From assembly GCA_026874595.1 (NCBI GenBank), contig CM049319.1, forward strand, positions 55,293,417 through 55,357,416: 64,000 bases of DNA, in the 5' to 3' direction. Below are positions 11,944 to 22,261 of the stretch, piece after piece; position 1 is the first letter of the stretch, and each line of letters opens with the position of its first letter. Below the pieces are notes generated by a model. The model searched no databases. It was not told where the DNA came from and saw only the letters and a list, made by a program, of their open reading frames with translations. This stretch comes from Sipunculus nudus (lineage: Eukaryota; Annelida; Sipuncula; Golfingiida; Sipunculidae). Position numbers and translations under genes: made by a program.

Positions 11944-12336
11944 GTGTATCTTTATGTCATCCTCTGCAACTTATACACACACCTGGGTTCAATTAAGATG
12001 TAAATAGTTAGAAGGAACATTACAATATGAGACGATTATGTAAGTGAATATAAGTTAAGTATACGGAATAAATATTATAGTTTATGATAGAAGCTGTGTT
12101 TTAGCATGTTTGTGTATATACGTGAAAATATTGTAAGCATCGCTCATTGCAGGTTTGAAAATACCATTAACTACATCATTGAACGAAATGTCCCGTCAGA
12201 CAATATACACCAGCAATATAATCCCCTCACCCCGGGAGAGATAGCCGAATAAAAAAAACAAATATCCATATGCACAGACAAACATACACAGACAAACTTA
12301 CAAACACGGGTCTGAGACACTCGGTGCTCCAAGTCT

Positions 12337-12339
<3 letters not shown>

Positions 12340-12402
<63 letters not shown>
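12340..12402. repeat. (CT)n microsatellite, unit copy 1
   Basis: About 63 bases of CT here against about 38 in the equivalent tract at 25,155-25,192 in copy 2. The length differs while flanks are identical. Confidence 0.95.
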
Positions 12403-12409
<7 letters not shown>

Positions 12410-12847
12410 TCCGGCTGTGCTGTCCGTCCCTGTATGTTTCTCCCCCATTTTCGGTTATCTACCTATCTGTATGTCTGTCAACTGTGCTGGTAGGAACTGG
12501 TTGTGATATCATATTCGATGATTGAAAGAAAAAAAAAACCGACCGGTGACCGATCACTAATCGATTATATATGTACCTTCTATATAAAGTTCCAAGAAAT
12601 CGTCTCTCAAGATATAAGATCTTGGCATGTGCATGTATAATAATTTGTGATCCTTTATTTAAGAAAATGCAACCAATGTCATCGATTATGAAAGAAAACG
12701 ACCGATAATTGATTATTTGGCACCGCTCCTGTCAACCGTACAGTAAAGTTTTAATTGATTTAATGTTATAAGCTTTAGTAATATGTGCCCTTTAAACTGC
12801 CTAGGGGTGCTTATGATGAACGCTACAAAGCGACTCGCTGAAACGAG

Positions 12848-13064
12848 GTCTAGGCAGAGCCAAACAGTCTGTATGCGGGTGAAGGGGGTGTATAGGTGCT
12901 TGAAATGGAGTGGGCGTGGGTGCTGCTGCTCTCCTGTTTCGTCCTTCTTTTTGGACTCGGTGCGAGGCGTTCTGGATGTAACTTTGGACGGCGTCTTGGA
13001 GCCTCTTGCGCTTGGCTTGGTGTGGCATCATTCATACTCTCGGCAGATTTCTCTTCTTTTTTCT
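12848..13064 (-). CDS. Unconfirmed exon-like open frame, unit copy 1
   Basis: On the minus strand an open frame runs from a possible acceptor (TTATTATAG near 13,068) to a stop near 12,848. It encodes a charged N-part (KEKKEEKSAES), a basic Pro/Arg segment (EAPRRRPKLHP, SPKRRTKQE) and a Ser/Thr/Pro tail ending YRLFGSA. Composition is unlike the surrounding A+T-rich DNA and the frame is also open in copy 2 (25,636-25,852). I do not recognise a family. The A-run at its start differs between copies. It could be chance in a G+C-richer repeat; no neighbouring exon was found. Confidence 0.15.
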
Positions 13065-13114
13065 CCTTACTATAATAAGGATGCCAATAAATGGTAAACT
13101 ATTTTCTCCTCTTA

Positions 13115-13215
13115 CGTCGTTGGTGAGGGAGCCGGTGCGGACCTTTATAGGGCTATATACGTGACCGGTTCGAGCCCCGACTTCCCTTTTCTGCTGCAGT
13201 CGAGGGGTCGAGGGG
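13115..13215 (+). repeat. tRNA-like B-box sequence, unit copy 1
   Basis: GACCGGTTCGAGCCCCGAC contains a good B box and follows a G-rich stretch (TTGGTGAGGGAGCCGG) that could be a degraded A-box region. It is embedded in a short G+C-rich block. It may be a SINE head; I could not find a matching body. The same block occurs in copy 2 near 25,903-26,003. Confidence 0.3.
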
Positions 13216-13447
13216 CAAAACGCACTGCTTTTCAATGACGCCATGTCACGTGACCATATGACGAAGAAGAAGCATCCAGAAGGTTGCAATAAAAACAGAT
13301 GGAATATTGGCATGGCGTTTGTCATCTCTTATATAGCCTGCAGACGTCCTTTCGTTGGCCTTGGGTTTTAAGAACTGTCTAAAGAGCATGACTGTATAAT
13401 CATTTTTTATTTTTTTCCTTAATGTTTTACAAACTGTTGATACACGT

Positions 13448-13985
13448 ACTATAGTCTGTTCCACAGTAGGATTCCCTTTGAAATTAAGCAATATTTTCAT
13501 AAACTGCATGGCAGATGAAATTCAGATGGTATATGCTTCAACGAAGGAATGTGGTATTGGCTTATTAACTTTAATTTAATTTAAATCATATCTTGCAAAA
13601 TATTAAAGTAATGCAATTAATCAATATCTGAGGAAACGGTCTATTTTTTACAACAACTCTACTCCATTCATGAAGGTCAAGGTCACTGGTCATATGCTCA
13701 AACAACTGCACTTGAAAGCTCCTGATTGGCTAATAATTGGTTATAAATATTCTAAAAAATGCAGTTGTCTGCAAACCAATGACAGACGCCATGTCACTTG
13801 GCCACAAGATGCAGAAGAACAAGAGAGTTACAAAATATAAATGTTGTTTTTGTTATGAAGTTTACATCTCATAACAGGCCTTTAATCCCTCATCAGTTTT
13901 AAGGCCAGACTGAGTGATAATTGTTGAGTCTCAGTGAATAATTGCCGAATTGCAATGGACACCCTACTGTGGAACAGACTATAGT
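13448..13985. mobile_element. 538 bp TIR element (MITE), unit copy 1
   Basis: The ends are a perfect 23 bp inverted repeat. The left arm starts ACTATAGTCTGTTCCACAG at 13,448 and its exact reverse complement ends at 13,985. The outermost bases include a TA that could be the target duplication, which would fit a Tc1/mariner-type non-autonomous element. The interior is A+T-rich and encodes no transposase. The copy at 26,236-26,773 is the same element carried along by the segmental duplication. Confidence 0.85.
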
Positions 13986-14286
13986 GGTGTGCCAATTAAT
14001 CGATTATATTGTTTGTTTCTTTAATAATCGATTAAATTGATTGCATTTTTGCATAATCGATCACAAAACGATTATGAATGCGCATCAAAAGAAGTCAATT
14101 TATCTAGATAAAACATATCATATTCCGTCAGAGATGTTATAAAGAACAGCGTTAAAACCTAACCTTGTGCAACCAACAACTGTCAAATATTTTTATATAT
14201 TAACAAAGAGTATATACTCTTTATTTCTGGTAATTCATAAACAAAATCCTCGTAAATTAATACGAATGCAAAATGAAATATATATT

Positions 14287-14288
<2 letters not shown>

Positions 14289-14360
<72 letters not shown>
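14289..14360. repeat. (TA)n microsatellite, unit copy 1
   Basis: About 72 bases of TA here, about 60 in the equivalent tract of copy 2 (27,079-27,138). It abuts the GGTTCC-rich element on its right. Confidence 0.95.
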
Positions 14361-14361
<1 letters not shown>

Positions 14362-14606
14362 CCTTATGAGAACCCTTTCATGAAAAAAATGGTTCCAGGC
14401 AGAATCTTTCTGTAGGGTTCTTACAGGAACCCATAATCAGGGGCACATACGGAACCTGTATGGTTCCTCCAAATAACCCCCGGAGAGGGTTCAAGAAAGA
14501 ACCCTGACAATGGGGGTTCTACTTGGAACCTTAAAGGTTCCCCACTAGCTCCACTCTAAAGAACTCTTTAGGGTTTTACATGTAACCCTTTTTTTCTTAG
14601 AGTGTA
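14361..14606. mobile_element. GGTTCC/GGAACC-rich element, probable MITE, unit copy 1
   Basis: Over about 245 bp, GGTTC and GAACC words alternate, for example TGGTTCC, GGAACC, GGGTTC and AAGAACCC, making the block largely self-complementary. The right end contains CACTCTAAAG and then CTTAGAGTG before TATA. This resembles TIRs of small TA-targeting MITEs in aquatic animals. The left TIR is not visible and may have been lost where the block meets the TA tract. No ORF. Copy 2 equivalent: 27,139-27,385. Confidence 0.5.
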
Positions 14607-15339
14607 TACGCTACCCTTGCCTTGACGTCCCGTGATGTACTAGTCTTTGACTTAATTTACTCGGTCAATACTCAGGAAAAATTCTTTGCAGCAGATATTA
14701 CGGTAACACAGAAATTACATCAAATAATAATAGATTTATTATCGATAAATAGTCGTTTTTTATCTTTCAATCACCAGATATAAGATTTTAGAGCAAATCC
14801 TACCATTAGTAAATAATATGAAAGCTAAGAGTGTGTGATACATAAAAATATAGTAAAAGACATAGGCAAAAAAATAAATAAATGAAAATTCGCTTTTCCC
14901 ATCTATTGAAAATGTTTTGAGAAATATATATTACTATTAAATATTTTAAATCTTAAAATATCAACCAGTTTTGAGAAATTTAAAAATATTTTCATATACT
15001 TCATTTAAGGTTTAAAGAATAGATAAATGTCAAATAGATCCAGAAAAAGATCAAATAATAATAAAAACAAACACATATATTATCAAATTCACTCAGTAAG
15101 GCAGTTCTGAGTCATTTATGTCTTTGTGGATGAAAAGCGTTGGACAAAATGATCGCCATATTAAAAAACATGTATCGTGGTTGGCTTCATATTCGCGAGG
15201 ATATTTTTCGAGATCAATCTTTAATTTACAGGTGACATAAAATATATGTTACTGTTTATAATGTTAAACTTTTTGTCTTTACACTTTTATTCCTAAAGGT
15301 GTTGATGCATAGATAACACACATGATACGCCAATGAGGT

Positions 15340-15430
15340 GTTTAATTAAAAAAAGTTTCATTTTCGCGATATTTACATTTTTTTACGAATAACGCGAATC
15401 TGAAACCCTCGCGAAAATAAAAGCCAACCA
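15340..15430. repeat. TTCGCGA-type interspersed repeat, unit copy 1
   Basis: The block contains ATTTTCGCGATATTTAC, AATAACGCGAATCTGAAACC and CTCGCGAAAATAAAAG, ending near AACCATTGTAAAC. Related TCGCGA-rich blocks occur near 2465, 15,187, 45,090, 50,465 and 63,920. The family is recognised only by shared words; no full-length unit could be delimited. Confidence 0.45.
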
Positions 15431-16466
15431 TTGTAAACTGGGCACCCTCCCCACGGCCGGTGGAGTAGATTTTAGTGCGAATGTTCTTGAAATATGGCTT
15501 TGTCAAGGCGTCCCGCACTTTGAGCCGCATATATCTTGTTATGTCTGTCTCCAAATATTTCTTTCTCACATGATCAGATAATGTAGGGCACACAGGATCA
15601 CCATATCACGTTCACTGACAGATTCTTTGCATATGCGATAAAATTTGATGATAAAGCGTTAATAATCGCTGTGTTAGCAGGGGGGGGGGGGGGTGTTAAG
15701 CATTTTGATACTTTAGACAGCTATTATCAGATAAAGCAATGATTGGCCAATAAGCTGAGATATGGTCTGAATCACTGTCCGCCATCGATCATGTATTTAT
15801 TGCTTTGAAGAGATACCCCTTATTAACCTAGCCTGTTTGGTGATGATACATACCCTACAAACAAGGTTATACACGCGTATACTTTGAATGATCACTTAAA
15901 CCATATAGGGGAAGAACTCAACAAAGTAATACCCCCCCCCCCCCCCGAGATTTAATTGCTGCTACCCTGTGTATTCGCCACGGAAATTCATTGTACAAAT
16001 ACCTCCGTTGTTGAATTAGACGGTCATACATATATTTAAATAACCACTCCCCTTACGTCTAGAAGCTAGGAGATGATGCATGCCATTTACATAGATACTT
16101 TAAAATTTATTAATATATTCATATTAATTAAACAATTGAACTGATCAATTAAATCTCTTCAAGATGAACCAATATTCCTTAAATTGTATTACTATCTTTA
16201 TCATAACTGATTGTGACACACAATGTTACTAAAAATTGCATTTAACGAACGAACATAGTCATAACAATGATGTGTAGAAAACGAATTAAGCGCTCCCACG
16301 AATTCGCGGCAAGGGACATGGTCGAATCTTACACAATCTGACGTTCGTGTGCCCAAACATAACATCAACATTTTACTAAATATCAACTCGTGAGGGCTTC
16401 CAATCATATAAGCCGCGTTAGCAAATTTCCTTCCGCTTCCGTAACTCCGCTTCTGTCGTCTCTGTT

Positions 16467-16469
<3 letters not shown>

Positions 16470-16551
<82 letters not shown>
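16470..16551. repeat. (GA)n microsatellite, unit copy 1
   Basis: About 82 bases of GA; the equivalent tract in copy 2 (29,448-29,527) is interrupted and differs in length. Confidence 0.95.
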
Positions 16552-16555
<4 letters not shown>

Positions 16556-17480
16556 AGAGAGAGAAGTATGAGTATCAATGGAACACTGTTTTTCTTAGTA
16601 ATTTAATATGTACTCAGTATCTTAAATATATATGTCTGATCCAACGGCAGTCGCTTTCTGTCAACATGGATAGAGTGAAGTTTCTGGGCTACTCTCAGCG
16701 GTCCCACTGTTATCAACACTTCCTTTTCGTTTACTATAGTAGGAAATATGTTTGCTTGTCTGAGTTGTCTCATATATATAATATTTGTTAAATGTTAAAT
16801 ACTCTTATCTTTAAGCCAGGTAATTAAATATAAAGTATTGCAATGATCATCTTAATGTAAAAAAGTATGACTGTCAAAACATGTCTTCTTTTATCCAAAT
16901 CGGATGTTCTTAATCAGAAACCTAATAACAAGTTGTCTATTACCGCGTTCCAGAACTTGTACTCATGTAATTGAAGTTTAGAACATTGATTTAAAATGGC
17001 ACCAATTTCACTACCGTGTCTCTATGACAGGATTCATTCTTAAACCCCCTTGGAACAAGGATGCCTACATTATTCTCCATAAAAGCTAATCATAGTCAAT
17101 ATTAATATTTAATTGACTCAAATTTGACGGACGGCGGATGAAGGAAGCGGGTGTGGAAGAAAAAAAACCGGATAGGTGTGAACGCCCCAGTTTACAGAAA
17201 ATTACGGCTCATCAAGCCGTGCATGGACTAGTATATTAATTTTAAAGTTTTCCCTCTTGGGTGCTATACCAGTTTTACCTCTTTGTCTGAACAAAAGATT
17301 AAGATCATTCACAGAAAGCTGTGCCCTGCTTACGGGCATCTAAATGGATAATCATGGCAATTAAATGTTTTATCGGGGTACATTTCGAATCTCATCGAAC
17401 AGTCACACACAATGACATTTGAACTTAACTATTTATTATCATTAAATCTATATTCTCATCTATTGTCGTGTATCTTCCTT

Positions 17481-17483
<3 letters not shown>

Positions 17484-17558
<75 letters not shown>

Positions 17559-17576
17559 CATATATATATACATATA

Positions 17577-17622
<46 letters not shown>
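17484..17622. repeat. (TA)n/(TACATA) compound microsatellite, unit copy 1
   Basis: A TA tract with interspersed TACATA variants, about 139 bases here and about 127 at 30,446-30,572. Tyr/Ile-rich open frames across it are artefacts. Confidence 0.95.
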
Positions 17623-17625
<3 letters not shown>

Positions 17626-18892
17626 CGTATTGGGAAATTTCATTAAAAAATAGAAAAAAATTGTTTTTACTCATATAAGCACCAGAAATACAGGAAATGA
17701 TAAAACATTTTATTTTATTATATTATTTTTCAGAAATCACGAAAATATTTTACTCTTAATCAGGACTGAATATATGAATGTATCTAAAAATGTAATAAAC
17801 ATTTGGCAATTTAATCCGTAACGTGTTTTTAAATTGCTTTTGTTTACTGTATGATTTAGGAGTATCTCCCGCCTGTAGTTTAATATTAGTAAGCTAAAAA
17901 AATGGTTTGCTGCATGGTACATCGTGCTTGGAATATCGTACTGTTTAAAAATTAAAAAAAAAATGTTACAATACCATATTATATGATAATGAATGAAAAC
18001 TTAAAAAGAATATGTATATCAGAAAGAACCCTACCACACTTAAAACTAGGATTCTTGTAACCGTCATAGGACAGTCACGGATGTCCACCCCAAACCCCAC
18101 GCATACCCCCCCCCCCCCCCACTCCCCATTCCCTTTCATCGAATCTCTAACTGACCTTTATTGACCTCTAACACTTAGGGACAACTATAGTTCTGTAAAA
18201 CAAATGAAATCTGGCTTTTGGATGAACTTAAAATTCTGACGTCACATTTTCTTTTTCTTTTTTTGCATATATTAAAAAACTGCAAAAGATATCGCTACTA
18301 AACTTGCCGCTGCACCTCTGCGTTGTTAAGGGCATATGTCGGTAAAAGATTTAATTTTCTGGGTCATATGGTTTATCCGGAAACGTAGCCTAATTGAAAG
18401 GTGCTTAGTCATCTATTTCATATGGTTCCGCATGAGTAAATTCGATGCGGAATCACCATACCAGTAATGTTTGGAATCAAATATTATGGAGGACCTTTGA
18501 AATCCGAGATAAAAATCGCACTTTTGCCTACTGGGACCTTCAAAAATAGGTCAAGGACAATGAAACTAGATCAAATAGTTTGGACCATAATAGAGTATAT
18601 ACACAGTAAGTATGAATGAAATCAGACAAAAAAGGGGCAGAATAATAAGTTATAAGAATAATAATAATGCCAAAAATAAATTTCTCCCCCTTATAGGATA
18701 GGTGGATATAATAATGAATACTTGTTGGTCTAATATGAAATTACAACAACTTTAGGATTGATTTTAGATATAGGGGTTTTCGCCAATTCTGCTAACTTAA
18801 AGCTAAAATTCTAAGTTACTTGGATCATATGCACGGACCAAAAAAGTTGTCGTAAATTTGGGGATGGTCGCAATGGTGGGGTGGTCGTAAGG

Positions 18893-19755
18893 CTGAGTTC
18901 CACTGTATATACTTTAAATAAACATTTGATACAGTATATTCGACCATATTTATTAGAAAACTAATGATAAAACTTAAAAATATTGGGGAGACTGCTCTGT
19001 TTGCTGACTCTGCCGAACTCAGTGCTGCAGCACGCAGCAGCTTAGCTATAGCCGTGACAACCCGACTCAGTAGGTCATCGGATAATTGGGCTGGTAAGCC
19101 TACTCGAGTCGTGATACTAGTAATATGGAGGAATGTATCGCAGTGGTCTTGCATCTGGTTGCATTCATATTGTGGTAAACGGCCCATAATCTCAATATTA
19201 TGCTTAAAATGGTGAATAAACACAATAGTATATATGTGAGCTCGCAACATAAACTGAAACACCGTCTCGATGGACACGGGTCATTTCCTGTGTCGCCTGC
19301 AAGTTGCCTGCGTCCTGTAACCCGTGCGAGCCATGCTTGTGTTCATGCGGTCATAAATTCAACAAACATGCCGAGGGGTTTACCAATGTGCTTGGTTAAA
19401 CAGGAACTTTTCTCGCTCATATTTGGTATTTTTAGAATGTACACAAAAAATGGTCAAACGAATGGTCTGGTTAATGTTGATTGACAGTGTACCTGTAGCC
19501 CATGAAGCGTTGTCAGAAATGAAGAAAATATTTGCATCTTCATAAGGCCTTATAATGCGATCCTAAGACGTAGATGTCATGACACTCTGGCGCCAGTAAT
19601 CTGGTCGTAATGCCAGAGGGTCAATATGACGCTACAGCTTGGCTGGCACGCCATGTGACGTCAGAGCAGACACACACGGTCACTCAGTCAGTCGTGCGGG
19701 TGCTGACAACTGTTCAAGTGTTCAAGTGGCAGTAGCTATGGTCCCGTATCCCTGA
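18893..19755. repeat. Dispersed repeat R2 interrupted by an insertion, unit copy 1
   Basis: The outer parts, 18,893-19,043 and 19,641-19,755, match 59,797-60,060 in order and orientation. Shared landmarks are AACATTTGATAC, TTTATTAGAAAACTAA, GTGCTGCAGCACGCAGCAGCT, then GGCTGGCACG, GTGACGTCA.AGCAGACA and CGGTCACTCAGTCAGT. At 59.9 kb the two parts are contiguous; here they are split by a 597 bp insert. Copy 2 equivalent: 31,839-32,702. Confidence 0.75.
19044..19640. mobile_element. 597 bp insertion with CAGCTT target duplication, unit copy 1
   Basis: CAGCTT at 19,038-19,043 is repeated at 19,635-19,640. Removing one copy plus the intervening sequence restores a continuous match to the uninterrupted paralogue near 59,945. 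The insert starts AGCTATAGCC and its unique part ends GACGCTA. It has no evident TIR, no TG..CA ends and no poly(A). It is G+C-richer than its surroundings. A minus-strand open frame crosses the left boundary by chance. Class unknown; the 6 bp duplication alone does not decide it. Confidence 0.7.
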
Positions 19756-20094
19756 AGTGACACCTGTTCCATTTGGCATATAATTAGTTGTCATTGTCCA
19801 CTTATGTTTAAATTCTGAATATTTGCATACTCAAAATCTATTTTTATTCATAAGTGTTTTATCTGATTTTCAATCTTTTTAAAATAATCTTAATATATTT
19901 GATTGTGTAGAGTGCCTTACAGCTATCATATTTGACATTATGTATAATTTTGCACCTTAATATACTAAATAAGAATAATATAATAAATAAGTAAACAAAA
20001 TACAGATTATGCCGTTATATATGCACATGCAAGTTACCTGTTATACAATTACTTTATCTTTTATAGTCAAGCAATATTAGTCTTTATGCATCAT

Positions 20095-20412
20095 CTACCA
20101 AAACATATTTAGACTGACTGGCTGAAGATGTTTTTTTTTTCTTGCTTTGTTGAGCAGCTTCAGGTTGCTGTGGTCAAGACCACAGCCCTTTGCACTCCTT
20201 AAGCATAATTTTGAAAGCCAATAGCCGTATGCCATGAGAGACCGCCATTTTACCCGAAGCCGGTGACTTTTCAGGAAAGGCACAACACCCAACTCCACAA
20301 AGGCAGAAGCAACCCACATTCCCTTCACCGATCCCAGCAGCGAAGACCCAGCCATGTCAATCAAGAGCCGAACCCGATCAATGAGACGACAGAGCTTCGA
20401 GACGAATGCCAT
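20095..20412 (-). CDS. Unrecognised open frame, unit copy 1
   Basis: A minus-strand open frame of about 105 codons starts at an ATG at 20,412. It is unusually G+C-rich for the region and predicts a basic protein with hydrophobic stretches (LLIDMAGSSLLG, WVASAFVELGVVPFL). The first part is unchanged in copy 2 (33,055-33,357), but an A-run near 20,130 differs by one base there and shifts the last residues. I do not recognise a family, and both copies are too recent for conservation to be evidence. It could be a captured exon, a repeat, or chance. Confidence 0.2.
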   Translation of the reverse strand: MAFVSKLCRLIDRVRLLIDMAGSSLLGSVKGMWVASAFVELGVVPFLKSHRLRVKWRSLMAYGYWLSKLCLRSAKGCGLDHSNLKLLNKARKKKHLQPVSLNMFW

Positions 20413-20996
20413 TTTATATTTGCAGTTCCTGCCATTTAGACAACGTTAGCAAGTTTTTTCCTCATAAGTAAAACATTTTTAGAAATGCAACTGTTTTAAA
20501 GAATAGATAATTTAATAATGAAATAAAATGCCGTCAAGCCTGTCTTATAAGGCCACTCTGTAAGAAAAAGAAAGGTTCCCGGGGGGGGGGGGGGATACTT
20601 TTGGGATAAATAATTAAATTAAGCACACGTTATATGTCATTATAATAAGGAAAATCGTTTGTATAGATAATTTGAAAAAAATATATATATAAAAAGTATA
20701 ACACATAAAAAGATGGTAAATGCAAAAGATTATACCTGAAAAATCATTTGTGGTCGATCCAGTAAAAATGAAAACACGTTTTCATGGAAACACAATTTTT
20801 AATTGTGTTGCACTTGAGTGAAATGTTTTGTTATTGTATGCAAGAATTTCAGCTTTCTTTATATAAACTAAAAATGAAATTGCATACTTGTCCGCTATCA
20901 CCCGCACACACACACAAATGGCGACAAGAATGAACATCCAAGATGCCCCAGAGTCTGTTGTTCTTTGTGGGTTTGGAAGCATGTGCACCTGTCTAA

Positions 20997-21160
20997 TATA
21001 TATAAATTTATTATTTTACATGGATTGTATAAATAGCAATTATAATTAATCAAGGCACTCTCCATGGCTCCGATGATGGCGTTTGGTATTCTGAATGGGC
21101 GGAGGAAACCGGTGAAAACCATCGACCTTGGACGAGCAACTACAACCCACTCTCATAGCC
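20997..21160 (-). mobile_element. 5'-truncated SINE, minus strand, unit copy 1
   Basis: Reverse-complemented, it reads GAGCCATGGAGAGTGCCTTG and the TAATTATAATTGCTATTTA tail into ATGTAAAATAA, the 3' end of the SINE seen at 10,195-10,415. The tRNA head is missing. It lies directly beside a second, full minus-strand SINE, so the full SINE probably inserted into or next to this one. Confidence 0.7.
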
Positions 21161-21365
21161 ACAAATATAACAAATACGAGGCACTTTCCATGGCTCGGAT
21201 GTTGGCGTTCGGTAGTCGGTAAGGATGGAGGAATTCAGAAGTACGGGAGAAAATCACCGACCTTGGACGGGCAACTACAAACCTCACTCATAGCCACGCC
21301 GGGGATCGAACCCGGGTCGCTAGTGCAGAGAGCCGAGCGTTTTACCCCTCTACTGTCCAGGCCCC
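21161..21365 (-). mobile_element. Full-length tRNA-derived SINE, minus strand, unit copy 1
   Basis: On the minus strand it reads GGGGCCTGGACAGTAGAGG.GTAAAACGCTCGGC (A-box side), GACCCGGGTTCGATCCCCGGCG (B box), GTGGCTATGAGTGAGGTTTG, TTGCCCGTCCAAGGTCGG, TGATTTTCTCCCGTAC. It ends near GAGTGCCTCGTATTTGTTATA. About 205 bp. Copy 2 equivalent is 34,108-34,312. Confidence 0.8.
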
Positions 21366-21424
21366 AAGTTAATATTACCTGTCCATTAAAACCAATAATT
21401 GTCTATTATTTCCACTTGTATTTT

Positions 21425-21540
21425 AAGACTCACTGGTTTTAACCGACCTGTCTAATAACTAATAAGACCACCTGTGAGCTTAGACCACTGTAGGCCAGTC
21501 CCACGGGTGGTCTGATTACACAGGTTTCACTGTATAATAT
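21425..21540 (+). repeat. GACCACCTGT repeat family R3, unit copy 1
   Basis: TAACCGACCTGTCTAAT, AAGACCACCTGTGAGC, GGCCAGTCCCACGGGTGGTC and TTACACAGGTTTCACTGTA form an imperfect fold-back. Related copies lie at 34,385-34,490 (duplication partner), 55,228-55,400 (opposite orientation) and 62,270-62,365. The CAGGTTTCACTGTA end resembles the terminal sequence of small DNA transposons common in molluscs; that assignment is inference. Confidence 0.55.
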
Positions 21541-21589
21541 TACCTCTTTATTCCGTATATTTATATAATGGGATACATTATAGGGATTA

Positions 21590-21626
21590 GCTAATATGGA
21601 GAGTGCCTCGTATTTGTTATATTAAC
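21590..21626 (+). mobile_element. Deletion scar with residual SINE 3' tail, unit copy 1
   Basis: The string GAGAGTGCCTCGTATTTG directly follows CTAATATG here. In copy 2 the same flank is followed by 187 bp that contain almost all of a plus-strand SINE. The junction falls at the 5 bp word ATGGA present at both ends of that block. The leftover tail shows that copy 1 has lost a SINE rather than never having had it. Confidence 0.8.
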
Positions 21627-22148
21627 TAGTAGTACAATTTATGTAAAATAAATGAAGTTTACAAAAAAATCCTCTGAAATACTGGTGTACTTGGCCTCTA
21701 GGAAATAAATATTATCGACAGGAGTTGTGAAGTTGCATCTTAGTCGGACACTGAATTTAGTAAATATATGCTGGCCTGCAGTGTATATGATTCTATATAC
21801 AGATAGAATGTGTGTTTATATTAAAAATTCCAATCATTAACTGGCTGGAACAGACCCCTGTAAGAATGCTGTTTATTATAAAGTGATCATTGACATGCAG
21901 TGTTTGTTTACTATACACTGACTGTTAAATAATCCCCGGTTGTTTATAATAAGGTTTGTTTATCTTGGATTATTGCCAAACCGTACTTACCTATGTACGA
22001 TTATATAATGCAGGTGGCATACATACATACATATATATATATGTGTGTGTGTGTGTGTGATTTTTTAAGGTGTGTATGTCGATGACTAAGGGAGAAAGAG
22101 AGAAGGTATATTGAAAAATAAATAAATCCAAAATTATACCATTCTTTT

Positions 22149-22210
22149 TTACTTTCTTTCTTTCTCTCTCTCTCTCTCTCTCTCTCTATAAATTTATATA
22201 TATGTATATT

Positions 22211-22251
<41 letters not shown>
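22149..22251. repeat. (CT)n and (TA)n microsatellites, unit copy 1
   Basis: A CT run at about 22,162-22,188 and a TA run at about 22,216-22,251 are separated by A+T-rich DNA. Both differ in length from copy 2 (about 35,335-35,420). Confidence 0.9.

Positions 22252-22261
<10 letters not shown>

Noticed and set aside
11712-12007. Ser/Leu-rich open frames over CT tracts (also 12,171-12,506, 16,201-16,578, 24,532-25,313, 29,176-29,541, 38,774-39,145)
   Set aside because: They are translations of (CT)n or (GA)n microsatellites; outside the tract there is no coding signal.
15342-15593. Minus-strand frame with a charged, protein-like first half (also 28,317-28,568)
   Set aside because: The second half is a TTCGCGA-type repeat and no acceptor was found before a stop upstream; no family was recognised.
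17412-17678. Tyr/Ile-rich open frames over TA tracts (also 14,167-14,361, 30,418-30,624, 46,812-47,009, 59,175-59,375)
   Set aside because: TA and TACATA repeats give long stop-free frames without being genes.
18825-19277. 150-codon minus-strand frame (also 31,756-32,223)
   Set aside because: It crosses the boundary between repeat R2 and the 597 bp insert; half of it also exists, diverged, in the repeat copy at 59.8 kb. A chance frame in repeats is the simplest reading.
21128-21442. 104-codon frame with the LIATPGIEPG motif (also 34,074-34,388 and 34,385-34,657)
   Set aside because: This peptide is a translation of the SINE B-box region and recurs wherever the SINE occurs.
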